NCBI GenBank assembly: GCA_964500965.1
Contig: CAZCQZ010000001.1
Coordinates: 62,001-126,000, forward strand
Reading direction: 5' to 3'
DNA length: 64,000 nt
Source of the DNA: JAISGQ01 sp964500965
Lineage (GTDB): Bacteria; Bacillota; Clostridia; Oscillospirales; Acutalibacteraceae
The notes beneath the pieces were generated by a model that was not told the origin of the DNA, did no database searches, and saw only the letters and a list, made by a program, of their open reading frames with translations. Below, in pieces: positions 42,660 to 50,905 of this stretch. Both the position numbers and the translations under genes were made by a program. How positions within the stretch are numbered: position 1 is the first letter of the stretch; every line of letters begins with the position of its first letter.

Positions 42660-43331
42660 TTACTTTAATCTGTTTGCACTGTCCTTACGACGCTGCATAA
42701 GGTATTCGACAATCATTATATCCTGAGGATAGGTAACTTTATAATTGTCATTATAATCGAAGTAGCGGTACTCGGTTGCTGTCATCGGAAGCTGATGACC
42801 CGGATGACAAAGGGGTGAGTTTTTATCAAAATGTTTGTACAAAAGAGGAAAACGATAGGCATCGGGTGCCTGAATGAGGTAGTAATCCTCTCGGTCGGCA
42901 ATCCTGTCCTTGTACGAGCCGAGCGCATCGGTGATTTTGTATGCGGTGTTTACGTAGTCGTATTCATCAAGCAATGTAAGAAACTCATCAATCAGCTCCG
43001 GCGTTATCATGGGACATGCCGCATTGTTTTCAATGATTTTTTCACAGTCGGGCCATGTGCCGTTAATATAATCGAGAGCATTTTTAAAAGACTCGTTTCG
43101 GGTGCTGCCGCCTTTTACGGTAGTGACCCCGTAGATATCGCGTATGCGACCGGAAGCCATTTCCTTTTCATCGACGATGACAATAAAATCGTCGATTTTT
43201 TCGGCGCGGCGGAAAGCATCAATAGAATACCAAATCATTTCCTTGCCCAGCACTGTGCAATACTGCTTTGGCTTGTCCGCGCCGAAACGAGAGCCGATTC
43301 CCCCGGCAAGAATAATGCCTATGGAAGTCAT
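42660..43331 (-). CDS. IspD/TarI-family cytidylyltransferase-like protein
   Basis: This is a 223-residue nucleotidyltransferase. LAGGIGSRFGADKPKQY (residues 8-24) is the CTP-binding loop of the IspD/TarI family; ENNAACPMITPELIDE replaces the usual H-D-x-x-R-P in the second motif, and TDALGSYKD follows. The context of LicD proteins and a flippase suggests activation of a polyol phosphate (for example CDP-ribitol or CDP-glycerol-like donors) rather than isoprenoid synthesis, but that is inference. AAGGGGG precedes the ATG. Confidence 0.8.
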   Translation of the reverse strand: MTSIGIILAGGIGSRFGADKPKQYCTVLGKEMIWYSIDAFRRAEKIDDFIVIVDEKEMASGRIRDIYGVTTVKGGSTRNESFKNALDYINGTWPDCEKIIENNAACPMITPELIDEFLTLLDEYDYVNTAYKITDALGSYKDRIADREDYYLIQAPDAYRFPLLYKHFDKNSPLCHPGHQLPMTATEYRYFDYNDNYKVTYPQDIMIVEYLMQRRKDSANRLK

Positions 43332-43347
43332 TAAAAATCCCCCTTAA

Positions 43348-44388
43348 TCACAAATATACAACGCAGTTTTTAGGCTTACGTCCCTCAAGCCAGTCGGTTA
43401 TGCTCTCCTTAACCATTGCCGTGCCGGTTGCCTGAACGTCATAGGACGAGCCGGCAATGTGAGGAGTAATGATAAGATTTTTCGCGTCAAGCAACGGACA
43501 GTTTGAAGCGATAGGCTCAACAACGGTAACGTCAAGTGCCGCACCGGACAGCTTTCCGCTGTTCAGAGCGGAAATGAGGTCGTTTTCAATGACAAGCTCA
43601 CCGCGAGATGTATTGATAAAGTATGCGCCGTCCTTCATTTTGTCGAATTTCTCGGCGTTGAACATTCCCTTTGTCTGAGGCGTTGCCACACAGTGCAGTG
43701 AAACAATGTCCGACTTTTCGAGCAGCTCGTCCAAATGAACAGGGCGAATCCTGCCGTCGCAGGATGGAAATTGTTCTTCGTCGAGATAGGGGTCGTATAC
43801 GAGAATATTCATGCCGAACACAAGGGCACGCTCCGCAACCTGTCTGCCTGTGTGACCGAATCCGACAAGTCCCAGCGTCATATAGTTAAGGCTATCGCCA
43901 CGGAAACGTATAAACGGGCTGTTGTTGTCAAGCCCCCATACGGTATCTCTGTACTCATCGGGCTTTGTGCTTGCTTCCATTGTGATTACGCGATTATGTA
44001 TGAGAGAGTTGGTAAGGGAAATATTTCTTGTCATGTCAAGCATGAAACCGATAGTAAGGTCTGCCACTGCCGCCGCATTTCGTCCTGCGTTATTGCAGAC
44101 TATAACGCCTTTTTCCATAGCCTTGTCAAGGTCGATTACGGTTTTAACGCCGCCGCGACAGCATATAATGAGCTTCAACCGATTCGCGGCGTCAAAGACC
44201 TCTGCATCAATAGTATCATATTCACATATCAGAATATCTATGTCGCGAACACGGGACAACAGCTCTGCACGGGGCATTACCTCGTGGTCAATGCAGTAGC
44301 CGGCGTATTCAAAATCTATTTTGTCGCTGAAAATCTCAAGCTCTGCGCGAATCATTTCGGCAGTAACAAGTGCTTTAAGCTTCTTCAT
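43348..44388 (-). CDS. D-isomer 2-hydroxyacid dehydrogenase family protein
   Basis: This is a 346-residue NAD-dependent oxidoreductase of the phosphoglycerate dehydrogenase-like family. The Rossmann loop is LGLVGFGHTGRQVAERA. Catalytic Arg lies in FINTSRGELV, Glu in the TVVEPIAS segment, and His in IITPHIAGSS. GRNAAAVADLTIGFMLDMTR matches the N-terminal family helix. ATG 44388 overlaps the preceding stop by 4 bases (ATGA) and AAAGGAG lies 8 bases upstream. In this operon it may make or reduce a hydroxy-acid precursor of the polymer substituent; the substrate is unknown. Confidence 0.88.
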   Translation of the reverse strand: MKKLKALVTAEMIRAELEIFSDKIDFEYAGYCIDHEVMPRAELLSRVRDIDILICEYDTIDAEVFDAANRLKLIICCRGGVKTVIDLDKAMEKGVIVCNNAGRNAAAVADLTIGFMLDMTRNISLTNSLIHNRVITMEASTKPDEYRDTVWGLDNNSPFIRFRGDSLNYMTLGLVGFGHTGRQVAERALVFGMNILVYDPYLDEEQFPSCDGRIRPVHLDELLEKSDIVSLHCVATPQTKGMFNAEKFDKMKDGAYFINTSRGELVIENDLISALNSGKLSGAALDVTVVEPIASNCPLLDAKNLIITPHIAGSSYDVQATGTAMVKESITDWLEGRKPKNCVVYL

Positions 44389-46361
44389 TTTACACACTCC
44401 TTTTCATAAAGCTCACCGCGCAGGTCAACGGCGCGGAAAGTTTTGCCGTCCTCCATATTGAAAACAAATCCGCCCAAATCTATTCTCGCAAAATTGTGAG
44501 GAGCAACGCGCTTGCTCAGCGGAGGCTCTCTCATATAGGAAGGACCGTAATCAAAGATAAGATAGTCGGTGGGGTCTGCCGGAATCGGAGCCATAAAGCC
44601 GTCGTCAAAGGGAACATATTTTACGTCCTTTAATCCCTCCAGCTTCATCGGTCCCTTTGCGGTAAGCTTACCGCAGCCGTCAATGACATATTTTGCGTTT
44701 TTCTTATTCTTGTAAAGAGTCAGAATACGTTCAAAGCACCACTGCCAGAACTTCAGGGGAATTGCGTGAAGCAGAGGATACAGAAGCTTCATGCTCAAAT
44801 GGCGGATATTTTTCGACTTCGCCTCGCGCCATAATCTGTTAACAAGTCTCTGGAATCCGTAAGCCAGCTTGCAGTGGAGCTTTGCCAGTGTTTCGTTATT
44901 GCTGGTCTGGTCGTACACAATAACGTCAATAAAAACGCCGTCGGGTATTGAATGGATTGACGAATATTTAGTGGAAAAATAAGTATCCTTTCTGCGCACC
45001 TTATCAACAACATAGTGACTTTTTGTCTTATTGTAGTAGCAGGAATAAATATAATCATCACCTAGTGCGCCGTTGTTGCAAAGCTTTCTGAATTTCTCGA
45101 AATCCTTACGGAGCATACCTATATCATAGTCATCGTCCCAGGGAATACTGTTGCCGTATCTTAAAGCGCCGAGCATGGTGCCGCCTGCAATGAAATATTT
45201 CAAATCGTTTTCCCTGCATATACGGTCGATTTCACGCAATATATCAATTTCTACGGCTTTTATGGGCGTCAGACGTCCGGAATAAATGCTTACATTGTCG
45301 CGGTTATCGTGCTTTTCGCCGGAAAAATAGCAGGTTGTGGTCTGTATAGCCTGAGTAAACGTGGTTCTCGGAAGAAGCGGTTCGTTCCAGTTTCGATTCT
45401 CGTATTTAAGCATACTGATACCGGCAAAGCTTCTTTCGCTTACCTTTCCCACATTGCACTCAAGGGATAACTTGTCCTGAAAACAGGAATGTATCTCATG
45501 CTTTATCTGTGCAATGGTGGTTGAAAAGGAACAGAAATTGTAAATATGTCCCTCCTGGGCATAGAAAATGCTGTGAAACACAGAGTAAACCGCATCGTTA
45601 ACATAGGTGCAGGTGAACTGACGTGTGAAATCCCCGTCCTCAATACGGACAACCCCGGTATCAAAGCACTCTTTTACAATGCCCTCAAGGTCTACACCGC
45701 GTATGCAGTTTGCTTCCGCACCGAAAAGATTGTCAACACGTATAAGCGATACGGATATGCCCTGCTCGGTCAGCTCACGGCAGAAAGCTTCTATCGCTAT
45801 GTATTTTTCCTGAGCCGGTGTTTTCTCCTTAATATAGCTTTCAACAAAATAACTGTATTCACGCTCCGCAATTGCTTCCACATCGCACGGAAGGTCGGGG
45901 ACTTCGGGAAGCATTACGTAAAAAAAGCATCGGCTCTTTTTACCCTTGACCAGCTTTGAAATAACAGTACGGGCGGCAAGAATAAATTCCTCCGCGCTCT
46001 GACTGTCCTCACAATCGGAGAAAAAGAGATAAAGACCGTTTTTCTGTTTTTTGTCCGGAAGCTCATCGGGAGTTGTAAAGGCGGTGCTGCCGTATTTAAA
46101 ATAATCGTACTTTGTAACCCGACCAAGCTCAACTGCCGTAACCGCAGGAGCGATTTTCTTTCTGGCAAGTGCGTCAAAGGTCGGAATTACAAGTTTTGTT
46201 AGAGGGTTGTCATTGCCGACTATCGTGCATGAGCTGTAAGGCAAGGTAGTGATTTTTTCGCCCCTCCACCCCTTTTGCAACGTATAGTAGTATTTGATTT
46301 TTTCAACGCAGTTGTCAACAGCACAACTGACAACGTCCTCTATGACAAGCTTTTTCATCAT
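44385..46361 (-). CDS. fusion: degenerate NAD-epimerase-like domain + LicD phosphotransferase
   Basis: This is a 658-residue protein. Residues 1-335 read like the C-terminal two-thirds of an extended SDR epimerase (VSLIRVDNLFGAEANCIRGV, DFTRQFTCTYVNDAVYSVFH, HIYNFCS) but lack a G-x-x-G-x-x-G NAD loop and a clear Y-x-x-x-K. Residues 368-650 are LicD: FIAGGTMLGALRYGNSIPWD and DDYDIGMLRKDFEKF, the Asp-rich nucleotidyl-transferase-like site. LicD proteins transfer phosphocholine or phospho-polyols to cell-surface sugars. The N-terminal part is thus predicted to be a non-catalytic or binding domain. A second ATG at 46358 is an equal start candidate. Confidence 0.82.
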   Translation of the reverse strand: MMKKLVIEDVVSCAVDNCVEKIKYYYTLQKGWRGEKITTLPYSSCTIVGNDNPLTKLVIPTFDALARKKIAPAVTAVELGRVTKYDYFKYGSTAFTTPDELPDKKQKNGLYLFFSDCEDSQSAEEFILAARTVISKLVKGKKSRCFFYVMLPEVPDLPCDVEAIAEREYSYFVESYIKEKTPAQEKYIAIEAFCRELTEQGISVSLIRVDNLFGAEANCIRGVDLEGIVKECFDTGVVRIEDGDFTRQFTCTYVNDAVYSVFHSIFYAQEGHIYNFCSFSTTIAQIKHEIHSCFQDKLSLECNVGKVSERSFAGISMLKYENRNWNEPLLPRTTFTQAIQTTTCYFSGEKHDNRDNVSIYSGRLTPIKAVEIDILREIDRICRENDLKYFIAGGTMLGALRYGNSIPWDDDYDIGMLRKDFEKFRKLCNNGALGDDYIYSCYYNKTKSHYVVDKVRRKDTYFSTKYSSIHSIPDGVFIDVIVYDQTSNNETLAKLHCKLAYGFQRLVNRLWREAKSKNIRHLSMKLLYPLLHAIPLKFWQWCFERILTLYKNKKNAKYVIDGCGKLTAKGPMKLEGLKDVKYVPFDDGFMAPIPADPTDYLIFDYGPSYMREPPLSKRVAPHNFARIDLGGFVFNMEDGKTFRAVDLRGELYEKECVK

Positions 46362-46394
46362 CGGAATTATGAAGCTCCTTTCGGCAAACGCCGT

Positions 46395-47255
46395 TTATTT
46401 TCTGTTTACGCCTATGGTTTTGTCGATTTCCGAAAAATCAATTTCATCGCTGATTTCGATGTTCCAGCGGTCGAGATGTGTATGCCCCTTTTCGGCATCG
46501 TCTTCGGGAATCTTCATGTAGTCTCCGTAAAGATTTTTTAAATATCGGTCGTAGCCGACAGGCAAAGGAAGCATACGCGTTTCAAACAACATATCAACCG
46601 CACCCGAAAAATGCTTTTTATCTATAGTCTCACGACTCCAGTAATGCACCGCAAGACTTGCGGCAACATTTTCGCACTTTTCATAATCGTATTTTCTGCC
46701 GAGCTTATCCAGCTTTTCGGCATAATAACGCGCGCCTTTGTGCTTTGCGTAAATGCGGAGAACATTTTTAATCGCTCTGAATTTCTCATCGGGAAGAAAT
46801 TCCCGGCGCTGAGCCGCGTTACGCAGTGTGTTTGCAAGGCGCAGACGGAAATAGAAAACCTTTTGAGCAAGCTTTCCGTCGGGAACGCCGTCAATTGGGA
46901 ATACATCAATAAGCACGCCGAGGTCCTGTTCGCCTGTTGAGTTTTGGCTCATTTTAGTGCGCTTATCCCAAATCCTCGCAAAGGGTCTTGTCCAGTCGGG
47001 ATTATTGCCGATTGAGCCGATTTCATACTTATCCCCGTATTCGCTTTTAAACGTTTCAAGCAAACGGTCATAATCCTTTCTCGGCATCATTATATCAACA
47101 TCGTCGTCCCATGGAATAAAGCCGTTGTGCCGAACAGCTCCAAGGGCACTGCCTCCGCCGAGGAAATAGCAAATATCATGTTTTTTACAGAAATCGTCCA
47201 CATCGCAAAGAATACCGTAGGAGATAAACTGAAGCTTTTTTACCATTTCATTCAT
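46395..47255 (-). CDS. LicD family phosphotransferase
   Basis: This is a 286-residue protein with the full LicD core near the N-terminus: CYFLGGGSALGAVRHNGFIP, WDDDVDIMMPRKDYDRL (the metal-binding Asp cluster) and later LGVLIDVFPIDGVPD. It is predicted to be cytosolic and to attach a phospho-alcohol group (choline, ribitol or glycerol phosphate) to a glycan precursor. ATG 47255 is used; a GTG at 47267 is possible but sits on the GGGAG ribosome site. It is the first gene of a five-gene operon and follows a consensus promoter. Confidence 0.9.
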   Translation of the reverse strand: MNEMVKKLQFISYGILCDVDDFCKKHDICYFLGGGSALGAVRHNGFIPWDDDVDIMMPRKDYDRLLETFKSEYGDKYEIGSIGNNPDWTRPFARIWDKRTKMSQNSTGEQDLGVLIDVFPIDGVPDGKLAQKVFYFRLRLANTLRNAAQRREFLPDEKFRAIKNVLRIYAKHKGARYYAEKLDKLGRKYDYEKCENVAASLAVHYWSRETIDKKHFSGAVDMLFETRMLPLPVGYDRYLKNLYGDYMKIPEDDAEKGHTHLDRWNIEISDEIDFSEIDKTIGVNRK

Positions 47256-47296
47256 GTGTGTTGTCACTCCCGATTTGAATTGATTACCAATGTATT

Positions 47297-47325
47297 ATTA
47301 TAAAATATTTTGTGTAGACTGTCAA
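47297..47325 (-). promoter_or_regulatory. consensus promoter of the LicD operon
   Basis: On the minus strand TTGACA, a 17-base spacer and TATAAT, an exact sigma-A consensus, about 42 bases before the first LicD start. Confidence 0.8.
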
Positions 47326-47485
47326 TTATATAATTTTATTTCAATACTTTGTCGCCGATTATCGTAAAAATACATTTGCGCAATAAAGTGGAACAAACAA
47401 TTGTGAAAATATACCGAAAAGCCTTTTCGTTTTTGTTCGTTGGCTGAAAAATCAACGAATTTCAGTAACTTTGTTACGTAACGTA

Positions 47486-47514
47486 TTGACATTACATAGC
47501 AACTCTGTTACAAT
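47486..47514 (+). promoter_or_regulatory. promoter of the DTD-linker lipoprotein
   Basis: TTGACA, a 17-base spacer and TACAAT, giving a leader of about 95 bases. The perfect palindrome GTTACGTAAC (47473-47482) lies directly upstream of the -35 and could be a regulator site. The remainder of the 362-base gap 47256-47617 holds no gene that I see. Confidence 0.75.
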
Positions 47515-47617
47515 TAGTTCACAATTTGAGCCTTGAAAATACTGTCGCGGTTCAGATTGTCAAATCGCAACATGGCGTGTAAACGCTGTGAAATAAAAAA
47601 GAAAGTAGGAAAACAAA

Positions 47618-48283
47618 ATGAAGAAAATTCTGGCACTCCTTCTTGCTTCTCTTATGCTCGTTGCTTGCTTTGCAGGCTGCTCCAAGGACGAAGCAAAAGA
47701 CAACAAGGTTTCCGACACCGATGTTGTTTCCACCGCTGATGTTTCCGACACCGACGTATCCTCCACTGATACCGATGTCGAGGACAACACCGATGACACC
47801 GATGTTGTTGACACCGATGTAGCTCTCGGTGACGGCGAGTACTATGCATTCGTTGCAATCGGTGCTGACAAGACCGCAAATGACTGGGCTTACAGCTGGG
47901 CTGGCGAAGGCACCACTGACGGTGTTACCGCTACAACCGCAAATGCTAAGGTTGGCGAAACTTTCACCATCGGCATTGAGTTTGAGACTCCCGCTGTTTA
48001 CACCTGGTATGTTGCTCCCTGCATCATCGTAGGCGAGGGCAAGACTGTTGATGCAACCGTTAACGCAGTTCGCATTGACGGCAAGGACATCACCGCTGAT
48101 GTTGATTTCAACGCTGATTCCGAGGGTAAGACCTGGTGGTATGAGAACACCGGTAACTACTCCGATACCGAGTGCGTACGTCTTGCAGGCGGTTACAATG
48201 AGTGGGCAACCAAGTTCATCGCTAACTCTCCCGCTGATTACAGCACCATCGAGTATGATATTACCATCAACTCCATCGCATAA
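47618..48283 (+). CDS. abundant-looking surface lipoprotein with Asp/Thr linker, unknown
   Basis: This is a 221-residue protein. A signal peptide (MKKILALLLASLMLVAC) leads to a lipobox; Cys17 (LVAC) is the best modification site, Cys21 (FAGC) an alternative. Residues 30-67 are a linker of repeated D-T-D-V/S-D-T-D-V units. Residues 70-221 form one beta-rich domain with many Trp/Tyr (WAYSWAGEGTTDG, TWYVAPCIIVGEG, GKTWWYENTGNYSD), which could bind sugar or another polymer. Codons are strongly biased to AAC, GAC, ATC, ACC and CTT compared with neighbours, and the promoter is near-consensus, both pointing to high expression. The family is not recognised. Confidence 0.85.
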   Translation: MKKILALLLASLMLVACFAGCSKDEAKDNKVSDTDVVSTADVSDTDVSSTDTDVEDNTDDTDVVDTDVALGDGEYYAFVAIGADKTANDWAYSWAGEGTTDGVTATTANAKVGETFTIGIEFETPAVYTWYVAPCIIVGEGKTVDATVNAVRIDGKDITADVDFNADSEGKTWWYENTGNYSDTECVRLAGGYNEWATKFIANSPADYSTIEYDITINSIA

Positions 48284-48295
48284 TTTATTTAACTG

Positions 48296-48330
48296 AAAAA
48301 AGCCGTCGCACTCAGGTGCGGCGGCTTTTT
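48296..48330 (+). terminator. terminator after the lipoprotein gene
   Basis: AAAAAAGCCGTCGCAC pairs with GTGCGGCGGCTTTTT (one G-U pair) around TCAG, followed by a T-run. Confidence 0.92.
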
Positions 48331-48436
48331 ATACTAATTTCAAATAAGACGTATGGCATAAAAATCCTTCGCGTCAGTCAAAAAGCAAGACTTTCCGCTC
48401 GGATTTTTATTGACTTTCTAATTTGAAATAAGTATT
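48331..48436. repeat. MITE-like imperfect inverted repeat
   Basis: The left end ATACTAATTTCAAATAAGA and the right end (read on the opposite strand) ATACTTATTTCAAATTAGA match at 17 of 19 positions, and a second paired block AATAAAAATCC lies about 10 bases further in on each side. The whole 106-base unit folds into one long hairpin, has no coding capacity and sits just after a terminator. Confidence 0.65.
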
Positions 48437-48449
48437 AATATGTCCAAAA

Positions 48450-49145
48450 TCATTCGCAGTCCGAAAAGAATTTCTTAAATTTCGGAAACGCATCAACCAT
48501 TTCAAAATGCCTGTTGTACAGTGAGGAAAATAGACCGATGAGCCAGCCGTTGAGCAAAGCGCAGATTACGGTACCTATTTTAACTCCCACAAAATGCCAC
48601 ATTCCGAATATTGCAAAGGACATTATCACCGCGACAACACAGGACGTACAGTCGTAAACGGTTTTGAATCTGCTGAGCTTAAAGCCGAATTTACGGGAAA
48701 CCTCTTTGACAAACAGCTCGTATGCGGCAGGATAAATATACGTATTAAACAAAAGAGCAACTCCGGCAGATGTTACCACAAAACCGACAGCGTACATTGA
48801 CAATCTTACGGCAAACAGGCTCGGTGTTATCAGCTCAAAAAGCAGCATTGAAAGGTCAAGAACGATGCCGTAAAAAATCGTGGTGGCGAATGAAAGCAGA
48901 TAAGAAAGCTTAAATCTGCGAACAACAATCATCATAACAATGAGAATGACCGCCTGCAACATGTATTCGGCAATACCGAAAGTCATGAACGACAGATATT
49001 GCGAAAGCCATTCGTAAATGATGTACGCCGGAGCGACCACCATTGAAACCCCGAAATCGGCAACAGCCATCATGGCAGTTCCCACCGCAAGGACAATTAT
49101 CCCCAGCAGATACGAAGCTTCCGTATAAAATTTTTTCTTTTGCAT
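48450..49145 (-). CDS. YczE/YitT-like membrane protein
   Basis: This is a 231-residue protein with five or six membrane helices (SYLLGIIVLAVGTAMMAVAD, AEYMLQAVILIVMMIVV, SMYAVGFVVTSAGVALLFNT, VVAVIMSFAIFGMWHFVG, ICALLNGWLIGLFSSLY). G-x-x-x-x-A-x-A-D-F-G-V-S near the N-terminus is typical of the YczE/YyaS/YitT group of unknown-function membrane proteins. ATG 49145 is chosen since GGAGG at 49151-49155 lies 5 bases upstream; the longer ORF would start on the ribosome site itself. A terminator hairpin ends just before that ribosome site. Confidence 0.85.
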   Translation of the reverse strand: MQKKKFYTEASYLLGIIVLAVGTAMMAVADFGVSMVVAPAYIIYEWLSQYLSFMTFGIAEYMLQAVILIVMMIVVRRFKLSYLLSFATTIFYGIVLDLSMLLFELITPSLFAVRLSMYAVGFVVTSAGVALLFNTYIYPAAYELFVKEVSRKFGFKLSRFKTVYDCTSCVVAVIMSFAIFGMWHFVGVKIGTVICALLNGWLIGLFSSLYNRHFEMVDAFPKFKKFFSDCE

Positions 49146-49162
49146 AAATACCTCCAAAAAAT

Positions 49163-49202
49163 AACAGCTTTGACGTTTGATATAGAAACGTCAAAAGCTG
49201 TT
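49163..49202 (-). terminator. terminator between the alcohol dehydrogenase and YczE-like genes
   Basis: AACAGCTTTTGACGTTT pairs with its complement (one bulged A), and on the minus strand it is followed by TTATTTTTT, which runs straight into the GGAGG of the next gene. Confidence 0.8.
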
Positions 49203-49222
49203 GTATATTGTCTGAATATATT

Positions 49223-50404
49223 TTACAGTGCGAGCCTGTAAATTTCAAGTACATCTTTACCTGTAAGCTTAACAAACTGTCCGAGGGTAATTGCATCGCC
49301 GTTTGTGGCTTTTTCGGACATTTCGGCAATACGTGAATCGTCAATGCCGCACTCACCGAGAGTGGTGACAAGACCGAGACTGCGGTAAAATTCTTCCAGC
49401 CTGCGGATTCCCTCAAGAGCGGTTCGCTCCGGATTGCCGTAATCAAGCTCGACGTCGAAAACCGTAACCGCAAATCTTGCAACGCGCATTACGTCGTGCT
49501 TATATACATATTTAAGCCAAGCCGGGAAAATAATGGCAAGACCTGCGCCGTGGGCAATATCGTAAATCGCGCTTATTTCATGCTCTATTTTATGACTTGC
49601 CCAGTCTCCTACGCGACCGGTACTGAAAATCCCGTTGTGAGCAAGAGAGCCTGCCCACATAAGATTTGCCCGGCAGTCATAGTCAAAGGGGTCGGCAAGC
49701 ACACGAGGAGCAAGAGAAACAACACTTTTCATCGCCGCTTCACAAAGCCTGTCGGTAAGCTCCACGTTTTGGGTATTTGTAAAATAACGCTCCATAATAT
49801 GCGCCAAAATATCCACAGAACCGCAGGCGGTTTGATAATTCGGCAGAGTATAGCACAATTCCGGATTCATCAGCGCAAACTTACAGCGGAAAGTCTCACA
49901 GTTGCAGCCCTTTTTAAGAATATAATCGGGGTTGTCGTCGTTTGTGATAACACAACTGTCGGAGGTTTCGCTGCCTGCCGCCGGAATTGTCAGCACCGCG
50001 CCGATGGGCAAAGCGCGCTGAGGAACAGCCTTGCCGCTGAAAAAATCCCACACATCGCCGTCATGATACATGCCGATTGAAATTGCTTTTGCGGAATCAA
50101 TAACCGAGCCTCCGCCGACAGCCAGAATAAATTCAATGTTTTCCTTTCGGCAAAGCTCTATTCCCTGACGAACAAGGCTCAGTCTCGGATTTGGGCGCAC
50201 TCCGCCAAGCTCGATATAATCAATGCCGCACTTATCAAAGGAAGTGCAAATCTGCGTTAACAGACCGCTCTGACGTGCGCTTTTTCCGCCGTAATGAAGA
50301 AGCACCCTGCCGGAGCAGAGCTTTTTGACCTGATTTCCGACTTCGTTTTGAACACCTTTGCCGAAAATCACCCTTGTGGGGACGAGAAATTCAAAATTAT
50401 TCAT
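49223..50404 (-). CDS. iron-containing alcohol dehydrogenase (BdhA/YqhD type)
   Basis: This is a 393-residue cytosolic NAD(P)H-dependent alcohol/butanol dehydrogenase. The metal ligands D198, H202, H271 and H285 have the same spacing (4, 69, 14) as in YqhD. VGGGSVIDSAKAISIG (residues 96-111) is the dinucleotide loop and PAAGSETSDSCVIT the conserved GSE-T region. CAGGTG precedes the ATG. It starts 24 bases after the RNase P RNA in the same direction, leaving no space for a separate promoter. It likely helps dispose of reducing power in fermentation or detoxifies aldehydes. Confidence 0.93.
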   Translation of the reverse strand: MNNFEFLVPTRVIFGKGVQNEVGNQVKKLCSGRVLLHYGGKSARQSGLLTQICTSFDKCGIDYIELGGVRPNPRLSLVRQGIELCRKENIEFILAVGGGSVIDSAKAISIGMYHDGDVWDFFSGKAVPQRALPIGAVLTIPAAGSETSDSCVITNDDNPDYILKKGCNCETFRCKFALMNPELCYTLPNYQTACGSVDILAHIMERYFTNTQNVELTDRLCEAAMKSVVSLAPRVLADPFDYDCRANLMWAGSLAHNGIFSTGRVGDWASHKIEHEISAIYDIAHGAGLAIIFPAWLKYVYKHDVMRVARFAVTVFDVELDYGNPERTALEGIRRLEEFYRSLGLVTTLGECGIDDSRIAEMSEKATNGDAITLGQFVKLTGKDVLEIYRLAL

Positions 50405-50427
50405 ATTGTTTCACCTGTAAAAAATAA

Positions 50428-50774
50428 GTGCGAGCAAGCCTGTAAGCCGGGTTTTGTCGAGAGTGGTCATCTATCTCGACTGAATGTTGCCATTCAGCTC
50501 AAGCCATCTCCGTAAGACGCGACGGGCAGCCGCATAATGTCTCTCCACGATGTTGCATCGGATAGGGTTTACAGGGCAGCGCGGTTCTCCGCGCTCCGGT
50601 GAGCTCTTGCCTCGCCTTTCCACCCTTACCTGCCGAAACAGGCGGTATATCTCTGTTGCACTTTCCCTGGGGTCACCCCCGGCGGCCGTTAGCCGTTATC
50701 CTTGCCCTGTGATGCCCGGACTTTCCTCATATGAGCATTTTCACGCTTCACACGCGACCACTTAGCTTGCTCGC
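50428..50774 (-). ncRNA. rnpB: RNase P RNA, class A
   Basis: The minus strand has GAGGAAAGTCCGGGC (with the family's P4 strand), ACAGGGCAAGGATAAC, and the 3' conserved part ending in AACCCGGCTTACAGG, plus long base-paired arms GCGAGCAAGC and GCTTGCTCGC closing helix P1. It is a type A bacterial RNA by these elements. The promoter is consensus and the 3' end is followed by TTATTTTTT. It processes tRNA 5' ends with the RnpA protein. Confidence 0.96.
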
Positions 50775-50781
50775 AAAACCT

Positions 50782-50810
50782 ATTATATTTCCGGATTGCC
50801 ACTTTGTCAA
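50782..50810 (-). promoter_or_regulatory. rnpB promoter
   Basis: TTGACA, a 17-base spacer and TATAAT, an exact sigma-A consensus, 8 bases before the predicted 5' end of RNase P RNA. This may also drive the alcohol dehydrogenase gene by readthrough. Confidence 0.9.
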
Positions 50811-50905
50811 ATGCCTGTTGAGCTTTTCTGAATTGACAGGGAAGATTCACAGTGATATAATAGCGTGGCAAACCCCCGAATAACCGAAAAAAGGAGGAGA
50901 GCGGC

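Noticed and set aside
42660..43331. Annotating this gene as ispD of isoprenoid synthesis.
   Set aside because: Context is LicD and flippase genes, no ispF is adjacent, and a core motif differs; family-level naming is safer.
47686..47830. The repeated GACACCGATGTT-like codons as a CRISPR or tandem repeat.
   Set aside because: They are in frame in a protein and encode an Asp/Thr linker; unit length is irregular and there are no spacers.
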